DNA of 64,000 nt from Faecalibacterium prausnitzii (lineage in GTDB: Bacteria; Bacillota; Clostridia; Oscillospirales; Ruminococcaceae), in NCBI RefSeq assembly GCF_003287495.1, contig NZ_PRLE01000005.1, forward strand, positions 124,001 to 188,000, written 5' to 3'. Shown in pieces: positions 35,641-44,196 of this stretch. The position numbers were made by a program, and so were the translations under genes. The notes beneath the pieces were generated by a model, which saw nothing but the letters and a program-made list of their open reading frames with translations, had not been told where the DNA came from and did not search any database. Each line of letters starts with the position of its first letter. Position 1 is the first letter of the stretch.

Positions 35641-37032
35641 ATGGAGCAGCGGAACAATCTGGTGCTGCAGGGCACCGAGACATTCTCCCGCGGGCAGCTG
35701 GATAACGTGGCGCTGGAGAGCGGCAGCATCGTGCTGGACAGCGCGGCGGGCCGCTACCTGCAGTACGGCAGCTACACCACGCCGGAGTTTGCCATGCCCG
35801 CGTTCTGCAACCTGAACGTGAGCTGGAACGCCCACGCTCCCCACAACACCATGGTGGAGGTGCGCTGCCGCGTGTATGCAGGCAACGCCTGGACGGGCTG
35901 GATGAGCTTTGGCAAGTGGGCCCCGGATTACCCCCGGTGCAGCGTCAACGCCCAGAGCGAGGACGGCATGGTCTTCCTGATGGGGGACACGGTCACGGTG
36001 GCAACCCCCGGCGGCGGCACCGGCGTGCAATTGCAGGTCAACCTCTCCTCCAACGACGATAAAGTCACCCCGGCCCTCCGGCTGCTGGCCGCTGCCGTGC
36101 GGCCCGTGACCTGGGAAAAACAGGAGGGCCACCCCATCAACCGGCGGCTCTACCTGCCGGAATACTGCCTCAGCGCCCACGACCCCAGCTTTGGCCGGGA
36201 GATGGACCTGCCGCTGGTGATGGCCGCCCTCATGAACCGCTTCGGCGAGGACATCCTCCCCGAGGAGGTGGCCTATGTGATGGAGGATAAGGCCACCGGC
36301 AGCACCGGCAACGGCGCGTTCGCCGCGGCCGCGGCAGGCTGCTGCGGCTACCCCTGCTGGCAGGCCTGGATGGACCTGAAAGACCTCCGGGCCCAGATCC
36401 ACGACGGCTGTTCGGTAGCCGTCCGGGTGGAGCGCCGGGTGCGGGGCCAGCGGGACTCCGTCGGGGTCTGGATGGGCCTGCGGGGCTTCGGGCACGATGA
36501 CGCCGTGCTGGCGGATTTTGTCCTCCTCAATGACCCCACGGCGGACACGGATGGAGCCGTGAACTGCACCATGGCCGTTACCGATTTCCTGCGCTACTTC
36601 ACGGGCCGGGCCATCGCCCTGCGGGGCAAGCCCCGGGACGTGGAAGCCGACCGCCCCCGCCGCATCCTGTGCGAGCTGGAAAAGACGGGAGAGCCCGGCG
36701 TGTACACGTTCGTGCAGCGGGGCCAGAAAGACCTTCTGCCCGAGGAATTTTCCGGCTGGCTGGCGGCCAGCCGCCACGATGGGATAGCCCATGCCACCAC
36801 CGCCCACCGGACGTTCAAACGGCTGGAAAAAACCGCTGAGGGCGGCATCCGCTTCAGCGCGGAGCAGCTGGCCGCGGGCGGGCGGTACAGCGTGTACGCG
36901 GTGGACCAGACCGGCAGGATGCGGGTGGCCGAAGTCCGGCTCCCGGTGCCGCCCCCGCCGCCTGAACCCGTTCTTCAAAGCACCGCGCAAGCCGCCGGAG
37001 CAGCTGCCCCGGCGGAGCCGAGCGCTTTTTGA
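35641..37032 (+). CDS. C39-like papain-fold protein without the catalytic Cys
   Basis: A protein of 463 residues with no signal peptide. The N-terminal ~160 residues form a beta-sandwich with the SWNAHAPHNTMVEV and WTGWMSFGKWA patterns found in actinobacterial C39-family proteins. The middle (~195-320) follows the papain-like C39 layout (LPEEVAYVMEDKATGSTGN, CCGYPCWQAWM, LLNDPTA), but where the catalytic Cys is expected the sequence reads FGREMDLPLVMAALMNRFG. A Pro-rich tail ends the protein. AGGAGC lies upstream. Function unknown; the family link is by pattern only. Confidence 0.5.
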   Translation: MEQRNNLVLQGTETFSRGQLDNVALESGSIVLDSAAGRYLQYGSYTTPEFAMPAFCNLNVSWNAHAPHNTMVEVRCRVYAGNAWTGWMSFGKWAPDYPRCSVNAQSEDGMVFLMGDTVTVATPGGGTGVQLQVNLSSNDDKVTPALRLLAAAVRPVTWEKQEGHPINRRLYLPEYCLSAHDPSFGREMDLPLVMAALMNRFGEDILPEEVAYVMEDKATGSTGNGAFAAAAAGCCGYPCWQAWMDLKDLRAQIHDGCSVAVRVERRVRGQRDSVGVWMGLRGFGHDDAVLADFVLLNDPTADTDGAVNCTMAVTDFLRYFTGRAIALRGKPRDVEADRPRRILCELEKTGEPGVYTFVQRGQKDLLPEEFSGWLAASRHDGIAHATTAHRTFKRLEKTAEGGIRFSAEQLAAGGRYSVYAVDQTGRMRVAEVRLPVPPPPPEPVLQSTAQAAGAAAPAEPSAF

Positions 37033-37066
37033 GAAAAATCCAATTTTTCTATAGGAGGAATACATT

Positions 37067-37672
37067 ATGGCAAAGACGATCATTACGATTGGCCGTGAGT
37101 ACTGCACCGGCGGCAACTACATCGCAGAGGATGTGGCAAACACCCTGGGCATCAAGCTCTACGATAAGGAGCTGATCACCATGGCAGCCAAGCATTCCGG
37201 CCTGTCCGAAGAGGCGGTGGCGGCCAGTGAAAAGCGCCACACCCACAGCCTGCTGTACAGCCTCTACACCATGGGCAACGATCTGCCTCTGGGCGATCAG
37301 GTCTTCATCCTGCAGAGCCGGATCATCAAGCAGCTGGCCGAGGAGGGCCCCTGCGTGATCCTGGGCCGCTGCGGCGACTATGTGCTGCGGGAGCGCAAGG
37401 ACGTGCTGCGCGTCTTCATCTATGCTCCGGTGGAGTGGCGGCGTGAGCTGGCCAAGACCGACCCCCTTGTCAAGGCGAAAGACGAGAAAGGCATCAAGGA
37501 AGAAATCGAGAAGACCGACCGCAACCGTGCTGCCTACTACAACTACTACACCCAGAACCGCTGGGGCGACGCGCACAACTACGACCTGGCCATCAACGCC
37601 GCGCTGGGCCGCGAGACCTGCGTGAAGATGATCCTGGACGCCGTGGCCGCCAAGGAGAAGACCATGGGCTGA
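37067..37672 (+). CDS. Cytidylate kinase-like family protein
   Basis: A P-loop-fold protein of 201 residues. It begins IITIGREYCTGGNYIAEDVA, the variant loop of the cytidylate-kinase-like family common in gut Firmicutes, with LYDKELI and the ILGRCGDYVLRER lid region. It differs from Cmk proper, which has GPxGxGKS. The substrate is unknown. TAGGAGG lies 8 bases before the ATG. It is 34 bases behind the C39-like gene. Confidence 0.85.
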   Translation: MAKTIITIGREYCTGGNYIAEDVANTLGIKLYDKELITMAAKHSGLSEEAVAASEKRHTHSLLYSLYTMGNDLPLGDQVFILQSRIIKQLAEEGPCVILGRCGDYVLRERKDVLRVFIYAPVEWRRELAKTDPLVKAKDEKGIKEEIEKTDRNRAAYYNYYTQNRWGDAHNYDLAINAALGRETCVKMILDAVAAKEKTMG

Positions 37673-37709
37673 GGCCCGGACACCGGGCGGTCCTGGACGT
37701 AAAAAACAA

Positions 37710-37760
37710 TGATGGTTCGTGGGTGGGGCGCGCAAGCGCTCTGCCCACGTTTCCGGTAAA
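37710..37760 (+). promoter_or_regulatory. Structured leader hairpin upstream of the MATE gene
   Basis: CGTGGG and CCCACG enclose a second stem of GC and GU pairs around GCAA, a 14-bp hairpin at about 37718-37749, followed by GTTTCCGGTAAAGAAAC. No T-run follows, so it is not a plain terminator. A cis-regulatory RNA for the exporter is possible. Confidence 0.4.
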
Positions 37761-37794
37761 GAAACAAGCATCCCAAATGTCAAAAGGAGTCAAC

Positions 37795-39171
37795 GTGGAA
37801 GAAAATCAACAAGCAACGGCCCGTGAGAACATCATGGGCACTATGAACATCAACCCGCTGCTGGTCAAGCTCAGTGTGCCCATGATGGTGTCCATGCTGG
37901 TGCAGGCGCTGTACAACGTGGTGGACTCGATCTTCGTGTCCCACGTCAGCGAGAGCGCCCTGACCGCTGTTTCGCTGGCGTTCTCGCTGCAGAACGTCAT
38001 GATCGCCGTGGGTGTGGGCACGGGCGTGGGCGTCAACGCCCTGCTCTCCAAAAGCCTGGGTGAAAAGAATCAGGAGCGGGCCAACAAGACCGCCGAGAAC
38101 GGCATTTTTCTGGCCCTGTGCAGCTATGTGATCTTTTTTGTCATCGGCCTTACCTGCATGAAACCCTATTTCTACGCCCAGACCAGTGACCCGGACATTG
38201 CCCTGCAGGGCATCCGGTATCTGCGGGTGTGCAGTGTGTTCAGCCTTGGCCTGTTTTTGCAGACCATGGGCGAGAAGCTGCTGGCCGCCACCGGCCGCAC
38301 CAACCTCAGCATGACCAGCCAGCTCATCGGCGCGGTGGTCAACATCGTGCTGGACCCCATCTTCATCTTTGGTTATTGCGGCGAGGCATTGTCCGGCACC
38401 ACGGGGGCCGCGGTGGCTACCGTCATCGGCCAGTTCTGCGGCGCGGGCGCGGCCATCTTCTTCAACCTGAAGAAAAACCCGGACATCCAGATCAGCTTCC
38501 GGGGCTTCCGCCCCAACGGCGAGGCCATCCGGCGGATCTACGTCGTGGGCCTGCCCAGCATTGCCATGCAGTGCGTGGGCAGCGTGATGACGTTCTTCAT
38601 GAACCAGATCCTCATGGCGTTCTCGGCCACGGCGGTGGCGGTGTTCGGCGTCTATTTCAAGCTGCAGAGCTTCGTGTTCATGCCCATCTTTGGCCTGAAC
38701 AACGGGATGGTGCCCATCATCAGCTACAACTATGGTGCCCGGGACCCGCGGCGCGTCAAAAAGACCATCAAGCTGGCCATCACCTACGCGGAGTGCATCA
38801 TGCTCATCGGCTTCTGTGTGTTCCAGTTTGCACCCGGCCTGCTGCTGAACCTCTTTGCCGCCAGTGACGCCATGCTGGCCATCGGCATCCCGGCACTGCG
38901 GATCATCTGCCCCCACTTCCTGCTGGCAGGCATCGGCATCGTGCTGAGCTCGGTGTTCCAGGCGTTGGGCAACGGCGTGTACAGCCTCATCATCTCGGTC
39001 TGCCGCCAGCTGGTGGTGCTGATTCCGGTGGCGTGGCTGCTGAGCCGGACCGGCAACGTGAATATGGTCTGGTGGGCGTTCCTCATTGCGGAAGTGGTCA
39101 GCACGACGCTGAGCCTCGTGTTTATGGCACGCATCAACAAAAACATCATTGCACCCATGCAAAACGCGTAA
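37795..39171 (+). CDS. MATE family efflux transporter
   Basis: A 12-helix cation-coupled exporter of drugs or small cations, 458 residues. It contains LSVPMMVSMLVQALYNVVDS (helix 1), GVGTGVGVNALLSKSLGEKN, the QTMGEKLLAATGR segment and a second half with matching LPSIAMQCVGSVMTFFMNQI. This matches the DinF/NorM-MepA-like group. I chose the GTG at 37795 because AAAAGGAG lies 5 bases upstream; an ATG at 37777 would place that site inside the gene. Confidence 0.92.
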   Translation: MEENQQATARENIMGTMNINPLLVKLSVPMMVSMLVQALYNVVDSIFVSHVSESALTAVSLAFSLQNVMIAVGVGTGVGVNALLSKSLGEKNQERANKTAENGIFLALCSYVIFFVIGLTCMKPYFYAQTSDPDIALQGIRYLRVCSVFSLGLFLQTMGEKLLAATGRTNLSMTSQLIGAVVNIVLDPIFIFGYCGEALSGTTGAAVATVIGQFCGAGAAIFFNLKKNPDIQISFRGFRPNGEAIRRIYVVGLPSIAMQCVGSVMTFFMNQILMAFSATAVAVFGVYFKLQSFVFMPIFGLNNGMVPIISYNYGARDPRRVKKTIKLAITYAECIMLIGFCVFQFAPGLLLNLFAASDAMLAIGIPALRIICPHFLLAGIGIVLSSVFQALGNGVYSLIISVCRQLVVLIPVAWLLSRTGNVNMVWWAFLIAEVVSTTLSLVFMARINKNIIAPMQNA

Positions 39172-39216
39172 CAAAAGCAAAATAAGTCCCCTGCGGACGA
39201 AAGGATCGTGAATGAT

Positions 39217-39936
39217 ATGGGAAAAAAGCTGAAATGGAACCTGATCGTGATGAGCGTGCTCTACCTGGCTTTGGGCATTTTCCTGCTGATGGTGCCCGGT
39301 ACGGCCCTCAACGTGGTCTGCTACGCGCTGGGCGGCGTGGTGCTGCTGGGCGCCGTGATCCAGCTGGTGCGCTATTTTCTGGTGGAGCGCGGCATTTTCC
39401 AGAGTCAGCTCACCCTGATCTCCGGTCTGGTCTGTCTGGCGCTGGGCGGCTTCCTCATCCTGCGCAGCGACATCGTGGTCCGCATCCTGCCCATCGTGTT
39501 CGGCCTGTTCGTCATCTTCGATAGCCTGGGCCGGGTGCAGAACGCGCTGGAGCTCCGCCGCTGCGGCTATGGCAGCTGGAAAGGCTTCCTCCTGCTGGCG
39601 CTGCTGAGCGTGGTGCTGGGCGTTGTGATGATCGTGGACCCCTTTGGGGCCATGGAAACGCTGGTGATGGCCATTGGCGTGATCCTCATCATTGAGAGCG
39701 CCCTCAACCTGCTGAGTGCCCTGTACACCATGCTGGCGGTGCGGCGGTTCGTCAAGCTGCACCCGGAGGCGCAGTCGGTGCTGGAGGCCGTTACCGGCCA
39801 GGATCTGAACGGCGACGGCGTCATTGCCCCGGATGTGGCCCGTGCCGATGCCGAAGCCACGGCCGTGGAGCTCGACCATGTGGACGAGAGTGCCGAGGTG
39901 GAGCAGGAGAACGACAACGAACAAATCAACGAATAA
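39217..39936 (+). CDS. HdeD-like DUF308 membrane protein
   Basis: A protein of 239 residues with six hydrophobic helices arranged as repeated pairs (LYLALGIFLLMVPG, then FGLFVIFDSLGRVQNA and VVLGVVMIVDPFGAMETL), the DUF308/HdeD pattern, plus an acidic C-terminal tail with DLNGDGVI. HdeD relatives help acid resistance; the role here is unknown. The ATG at 39217 is preferred over the GTG at 39208, which is only 2 bases from AAAGGA. Confidence 0.75.
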   Translation: MGKKLKWNLIVMSVLYLALGIFLLMVPGTALNVVCYALGGVVLLGAVIQLVRYFLVERGIFQSQLTLISGLVCLALGGFLILRSDIVVRILPIVFGLFVIFDSLGRVQNALELRRCGYGSWKGFLLLALLSVVLGVVMIVDPFGAMETLVMAIGVILIIESALNLLSALYTMLAVRRFVKLHPEAQSVLEAVTGQDLNGDGVIAPDVARADAEATAVELDHVDESAEVEQENDNEQINE

Positions 39937-39951
39937 AAGGATAAAAAGAAA

Positions 39952-41364
39952 ATGGAAAAGTACGATCTGATCATTGTGGGTGCCGGCCCGGCCGGTATTT
40001 TTACCGCTGTGGAGCTGCTGCGCCACGGCAGCAAAAAGCACATCCTGCTGGTGGAAAAAGGCAAGCCGGTGGAAAAACGCCACTGCCCCAAGGCAGAGCT
40101 GGGCCACTGCGTCAACTGCCGCCCCACCTGCGCCATCACCACCGGCTTCTCGGGTGCCGGCGCGTTCTCGGACGGCAAACTGAGCCTCTCCTATGAGGTC
40201 GGCGGCGACCTGCCCACCCTCATCGGCGAGGAGTTCGCCCAGGAGCTGATCGATTATACCGATAAGATCTATCTGGAGTTTGGCGCGGACCCCCATGTGG
40301 AGGGCATCTACACCGGCGAGGAGATCAAGGAGATCCGCAAGAACGCCATCCATGCCGGCCTCAAGCTGGTGGACTGCCCCATCCGCCATCTGGGCACCGA
40401 GAAAGCCCAGCAGCTCTACCTGGCCATCCAGAACCATCTGGCCGACAACGGCGTGGAAATGCTCTTCTCCACCGAGTGCGAGAACATCATCCTCGAAAAC
40501 GAGGTCTGCAAGGGCGTCCTCATCAAGGGACCCCGTGATACGGAAGCCTATCCGGTTTACGCGGATACCGTCGTCATCGGCACGGGCCGCCGTGGCGCTG
40601 ACTGGCTGGAGAAGATCTGCGCCGAGCACCACATTGCCCACAAGCCCGGCACCGTGGACATCGGTGTCCGCGTGGAGTGCCGCAACGAAGTCATGGAGAA
40701 AGTGAACAAGGTGCTGTATGAGTCCAAGCTCATCGGCTACCCCAAGCCCTGGAAGAACAAGGTCCGCACGTTCTGCCAGAACCCCGGCGGCTTTGTGGCA
40801 CAGGAAAACTATGATAACGACCTGGCTGTCGTCAACGGCCACAGTTTCAAGGAGAAGAAGAGCCCCAACACCAACCTGGCCATCCTCGTCTCCCACAATT
40901 TCACCGAGCCGTTCAACCAGCCCATCGCCTACGCCCAGAAAGTGGGCGAGCTGACCAACATGCTGGGCGCGGGCCATATTATGGTCCAACGCTACGGTGA
41001 TATCCTGGACGGCAAGCGCACCTGGCAGAAAGAGCTGGCACAATCCAACGTCAAGCCCACCCTGAAAGACGCTGTGGCCGGTGATATCACCGCCGCCATG
41101 CCCTACCGCGCCATGACCAACATCATTGAGTTCATCAAGATGCTGGATATGGTGGTGCCCGGTTTTGCCGCCAACGAGACCCTGCTCTACAGCCCGGAGC
41201 TGAAGTTCTACTCCAACAAGGTCAAGATGGACGAGAACCTGGACACCAACATTCAGGGCCTGCACTGCCTGGGCGACTCCTCCGGCTGGACCCGCGGCCT
41301 GATGATGGCCTCCGTCATGGGCGTGCTCATGGGCCGGAAGCTGGCCGAAAAAGAGGGCTGCTGA
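39952..41364 (+). CDS. FAD-dependent dehydrogenase (COG2509-like)
   Basis: A flavoprotein of 470 residues. The N-terminus has the dinucleotide motif LIIVGAGPAGIFTAVELL, then a Cys-rich stretch KRHCPKAELGHCVNCRPTC, then GFSGAGAFSDGKLS, which is typical of this family. The C-terminus has the second FAD contact GLHCLGDSSGWTRGLMMAS. The reaction is unassigned in characterised genomes. It begins 15 bases after the DUF308 gene and is followed by a terminator. Confidence 0.85.
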   Translation: MEKYDLIIVGAGPAGIFTAVELLRHGSKKHILLVEKGKPVEKRHCPKAELGHCVNCRPTCAITTGFSGAGAFSDGKLSLSYEVGGDLPTLIGEEFAQELIDYTDKIYLEFGADPHVEGIYTGEEIKEIRKNAIHAGLKLVDCPIRHLGTEKAQQLYLAIQNHLADNGVEMLFSTECENIILENEVCKGVLIKGPRDTEAYPVYADTVVIGTGRRGADWLEKICAEHHIAHKPGTVDIGVRVECRNEVMEKVNKVLYESKLIGYPKPWKNKVRTFCQNPGGFVAQENYDNDLAVVNGHSFKEKKSPNTNLAILVSHNFTEPFNQPIAYAQKVGELTNMLGAGHIMVQRYGDILDGKRTWQKELAQSNVKPTLKDAVAGDITAAMPYRAMTNIIEFIKMLDMVVPGFAANETLLYSPELKFYSNKVKMDENLDTNIQGLHCLGDSSGWTRGLMMASVMGVLMGRKLAEKEGC

Positions 41365-41398
41365 AAAACAGCGCCCGCTGGATCGCGTAAAAAGATTC

Positions 41399-41427
41399 AC
41401 TCCCCCTGTACAAGGGGGAGTTTTTCG
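41399..41427 (+). terminator. Terminator after the FAD dehydrogenase
   Basis: ACTCCCCCT and AGGGGGAGT pair around GTACA, followed by TTTT. Confidence 0.9.
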
Positions 41428-41490
41428 TTGAAAAATTTGGAGGAATAAAATATACAAATTGCTGAATTTGTGGAAATGTGACACAAAAAA

Positions 41491-41519
41491 TTGATTTTTA
41501 GCACAGAAACTGCTAAACT
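41491..41519 (+). promoter_or_regulatory. Extended -10 promoter for the RpiR-like gene
   Basis: TTGATT (41491-41496), 17 bases ending TGC, then TAAACT (41514-41519). Confidence 0.6.
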
Positions 41520-41568
41520 TGACGCAACGATCCGTGTGTAACAAGCACACACCAGGAGGTATTGCGAT

Positions 41569-42228
41569 ATGGGCGAAACCCCAATGAGCGCTTTGACCCT
41601 GCTGTGCCACAAACTCGGCTTTGAGAGTTACCGCAAGTTCCAGCTGGCACTTGCGCGGGATGTGATGGAGCAGCAGGAGGCGGAAAAAAGCCACGCGGCG
41701 GCTCAGCCGGACCGGATGCGGAGCATCCTGCAAAAATTCCTCGTCAACAAACAGGAAGAAGTACGGGCCACGGTGCAGGCGCTGGATGCGGACCAGCTGC
41801 GGGCAGCGCTGGCCTGCCTGAACGCGGCCCATGTGGTGGAAGTGGCCGCTGCCAGCCATAACCTGAGCATCGCGCTGGAAGCCTCGGTCAAGTTTGGCAG
41901 CCTGGGCAAGCGGTGCGTGGCCAGCGCCATCCCGGAAAAGACCCGTGCCTTTGCGGCGACTTTGACAAAGAACGACCTGCTGCTGGTCATCTCCGGCACC
42001 GGGCGGAACCCTGCGCTGGAAGAGGTGGCCCGGCTGGCCCGGGAAAACGGGGCAGCCATCCTCCTCATCACAAGCACCCGGCACTCGCCGCTGGCCCAGC
42101 AGGCGGATCATGTCCTGCTGGCTTCCAACCGGGAGCAGCGCCTCATTGAGGGCGACCATGCTCCCTCCCAGCTCTCGGTCCTGCTGGTCATCGAGGTGCT
42201 GTACTACCTGATGCTGCTGGGCGAGTAA
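41569..42228 (+). CDS. RpiR/MurR-like regulator with a truncated DNA-binding domain
   Basis: A protein of 219 residues. The C-terminal ~130 residues are a SIS sugar-phosphate-binding domain (LLVISGTGRNPALEEVARLA, then AAILLITSTRHSPLAQQADH). The N-terminus starts MGETPMSALTLLCHKLGFES, which corresponds to the last part of the RpiR helix-turn-helix; the first helices (~40 residues) are missing. AGGAGG lies 8 bases before the ATG at 41569, with no in-frame extension, so the short form looks genuine. It may bind DNA only weakly or act as a sensor. Confidence 0.75.
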   Translation: MGETPMSALTLLCHKLGFESYRKFQLALARDVMEQQEAEKSHAAAQPDRMRSILQKFLVNKQEEVRATVQALDADQLRAALACLNAAHVVEVAAASHNLSIALEASVKFGSLGKRCVASAIPEKTRAFAATLTKNDLLLVISGTGRNPALEEVARLARENGAAILLITSTRHSPLAQQADHVLLASNREQRLIEGDHAPSQLSVLLVIEVLYYLMLLGE

Positions 42229-42240
42229 AACCAGTTCCGA

Positions 42241-42286
42241 AACAAAAAACGCCTCTGACGGTGGATGTCAGAGGCGTTTTTTGTAT
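42241..42286. terminator. Bidirectional terminator between the RpiR-like and patB genes
   Basis: AAAAAACGCCTCTGAC pairs with GTCAGAGGCGTTTTTT around GGTGGAT. Confidence 0.93.
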
Positions 42287-42301
42287 AGAGAAACTTAAAA
42301 A

Positions 42302-43510
42302 TTACTTTGCGTTAAAAACATACTGATCCATCCGGCGGAAGGCTTCCTCAATGCGGGAGCGGGGAGAGGCCAGATTCATCCGCAGGTGGCAGGGACCGTG
42401 GAACATGGTGCCATCCTGCACGGCAGCGCCCACATCCCAGCAGGCCTGTTCCACTTCCCGGATGGTCTTGCCGTGGGCGGCGCACCAGTCGGTGCAGTCC
42501 ACAAAGAGCATGTAAGTGCCCTCGGGCTTGGCCACTTTCACACCCTCAAAGTGCTGGGCGATGTAATCGCAGGCAAAATCCACGTTGCCGGTCAATACCT
42601 CGCGGAGCTCGTCCGCCCACTCATAGCCCTCGGGCTTGTAGGCACCAATGAGGGCGTGCATGGAGAGGACGTTCATGGAGTTGTAGTGGCAGAGGCTGGA
42701 CTCCTTTTTGATGCGGTCCCGCCACCAGTCATTGTACACGATATGGTAGCTGCCGATGAGGCCGGCCAGGTTGAATGTCTTGGAGGGGGCATACATGGCG
42801 GCAGTGCGCTGGCGGGCATCCTCGCTGATGGACTGGGTGGGGATGTGTTTGTGGCCGGAAAGGATGATGTCGGACCAGATCTCGTCCGAGACGACATAGA
42901 CGTTGTACTTTTTGAACAGCTCCATGGCCTTTTCCAGCTCCCAGCGCTCCCACACACGGCCGCAGGGATTGTGGGGGCTGCACAGAATCGCGGCATGGAT
43001 GTGTTCCTCGGCCAGGTGTTTTTCCATGTCGGCAAAGTCCATCCGCCACACGCCGTTCTCGTCCTGCACCAGCGAGGAGTGGACGATATCGTAGCCGTTG
43101 TTTTCCAGGCAGCGGGTAAAGCCGATGTAAGTGGGGCTGTGCACCAGCACCTTGTCGCCCCTGGAGCAGACGCAGTTCAGGGCGCTGACCACGCCGCCCA
43201 GCACGCCGTTCTCATAGCCGATGTGCTGCTTTTCCAGTCCGGTCACGCCGTTGCGCCTGGCCTGCCACTGGAGGATGGCGTTGTAGTATTCGTCGCTGGG
43301 GTCAAAGTAGCCGAATGCCGGGTGTTGGACGCGGGCAATGACCTCCTGCTGGATGGTGGGCACCACCGGGAAGTTCATGTCCGCCACCCACATGGGGATG
43401 GCGTCAAAGCCCTCCTTGGGGGCAGAGGGGGCAAAGCCGGTGCCCAGGCCGTCCACGGCGATGGCATCTTTGCCGTGGCGTTCGAGAATGGACGTAAAAT
43501 CGTATTTCAT
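42302..43510 (-). CDS. PatB/MalY family PLP-dependent C-S lyase / aminotransferase
   Basis: A fold-type I PLP enzyme of 402 residues. Visible features are the N-terminal IPMWVADMNFPVVPTI typical of PatB/MalY, YENGVLGGVVSALNC, CSPHNPCGRVW, VVSDEIWSDIIL and the PLP Lys in YAPSKTFNLAGL. Relatives act as cystathionine beta-lyases releasing homocysteine or H2S. AAGGAG lies 7 bases before the ATG at 43510. The cyclophilin terminator lies just upstream and overlaps the leader. Confidence 0.92.
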   Translation of the reverse strand: MKYDFTSILERHGKDAIAVDGLGTGFAPSAPKEGFDAIPMWVADMNFPVVPTIQQEVIARVQHPAFGYFDPSDEYYNAILQWQARRNGVTGLEKQHIGYENGVLGGVVSALNCVCSRGDKVLVHSPTYIGFTRCLENNGYDIVHSSLVQDENGVWRMDFADMEKHLAEEHIHAAILCSPHNPCGRVWERWELEKAMELFKKYNVYVVSDEIWSDIILSGHKHIPTQSISEDARQRTAAMYAPSKTFNLAGLIGSYHIVYNDWWRDRIKKESSLCHYNSMNVLSMHALIGAYKPEGYEWADELREVLTGNVDFACDYIAQHFEGVKVAKPEGTYMLFVDCTDWCAAHGKTIREVEQACWDVGAAVQDGTMFHGPCHLRMNLASPRSRIEEAFRRMDQYVFNAK

Positions 43511-43525
43511 GACAATTCTCCTTAA

Positions 43526-43562
43526 CAAAAAACCGCACAGCCGGAAAAGCCCGGTGTGCGGG
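43526..43562 (-). terminator. Terminator after the cyclophilin gene
   Basis: On the minus strand CCGCACACCGGGC and CCGGCTGTGCGG form a stem around TTTT, followed by six T. It ends 16 bases before the patB start, so patB needs read-through or its own promoter. Confidence 0.85.
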
Positions 43563-43574
43563 AAGAACACAGGT

Positions 43575-44051
43575 TTAGCCCTCGATGAGCTCCACGGTCT
43601 TCATTTTGACCGGGGTGGTGGGCTTATCGTTCCAGTCGGTGCGGACAGCGGCGATCTGATCCACAACATCCATGCCGGCCACCACCTTGCCAAAGGCGGC
43701 ATACTGGCCGTCCAGGTGGGGTGCGTCCTGGTGCATGATGAAGAACTGGCTGCCGGCGCTGTTGGGGCTCATGCTGCGGGCCATGCTGATGACGCCGCGG
43801 GTGTGCTTGATGGGGTTGTTGACGCCGTTGGCAGCAAACTCACCCTTGATGTTCCAGCCCGGGCCGCCGGTGCCGTTGCCCAGCGGGCAGCCGCCCTGGA
43901 TCATAAAGCCGGGGATGACGCGGTGGAACGTCAGACCGTTGTAAAAGCCCTCGCTGACCAGCTTCTTGAAATTCTCACAGGTGATGGGAGCGGCTTCCTC
44001 GTTCAGCTCAATGTCGATGATGCCGCCGTCTTCCATAGTAATGCGAACCAT
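43575..44051 (-). CDS. Cyclophilin-type peptidyl-prolyl isomerase
   Basis: A PPIase of 158 residues without a signal peptide, so cytoplasmic. Core residues are seen in FHRVIPGFMIQGG (catalytic Arg and Phe), SMARSMSPNSAGSQFFI and LDGQYAAFGKVVAGMDVVD. I chose the ATG at 44051; AAAGGAG lies 12 bases away. Confidence 0.95.
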   Translation of the reverse strand: MVRITMEDGGIIDIELNEEAAPITCENFKKLVSEGFYNGLTFHRVIPGFMIQGGCPLGNGTGGPGWNIKGEFAANGVNNPIKHTRGVISMARSMSPNSAGSQFFIMHQDAPHLDGQYAAFGKVVAGMDVVDQIAAVRTDWNDKPTTPVKMKTVELIEG

Positions 44052-44126
44052 AGTTGTACAATACTCCTTTATTTCGGCCCTTTGCAAAGGGCATTTGCGG
44101 CAGAAGACCTGCCAAGTGACAGGGAT

Positions 44127-44155
44127 AGTATATCATAGGTTGGCGGTTTTCTCAA
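44127..44155 (-). promoter_or_regulatory. Sigma-A promoter for the cyclophilin gene
   Basis: On the minus strand TTGAGA (44150-44155), 17 bases, TATACT (44127-44132). Confidence 0.65.
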
Positions 44156-44196
44156 GCCATCGGCCTATGACGGAATTGTAAATAAAAATCAATGGG

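Noticed and set aside
37780-42159. A 1459-codon open frame on the minus strand
   Set aside because: It lies antisense to the MATE, DUF308, FAD-dehydrogenase and RpiR-like genes, is His/Gln/Asp/Ala-rich without domains, and has no ribosome-binding site; it arises from G+C-biased third positions.
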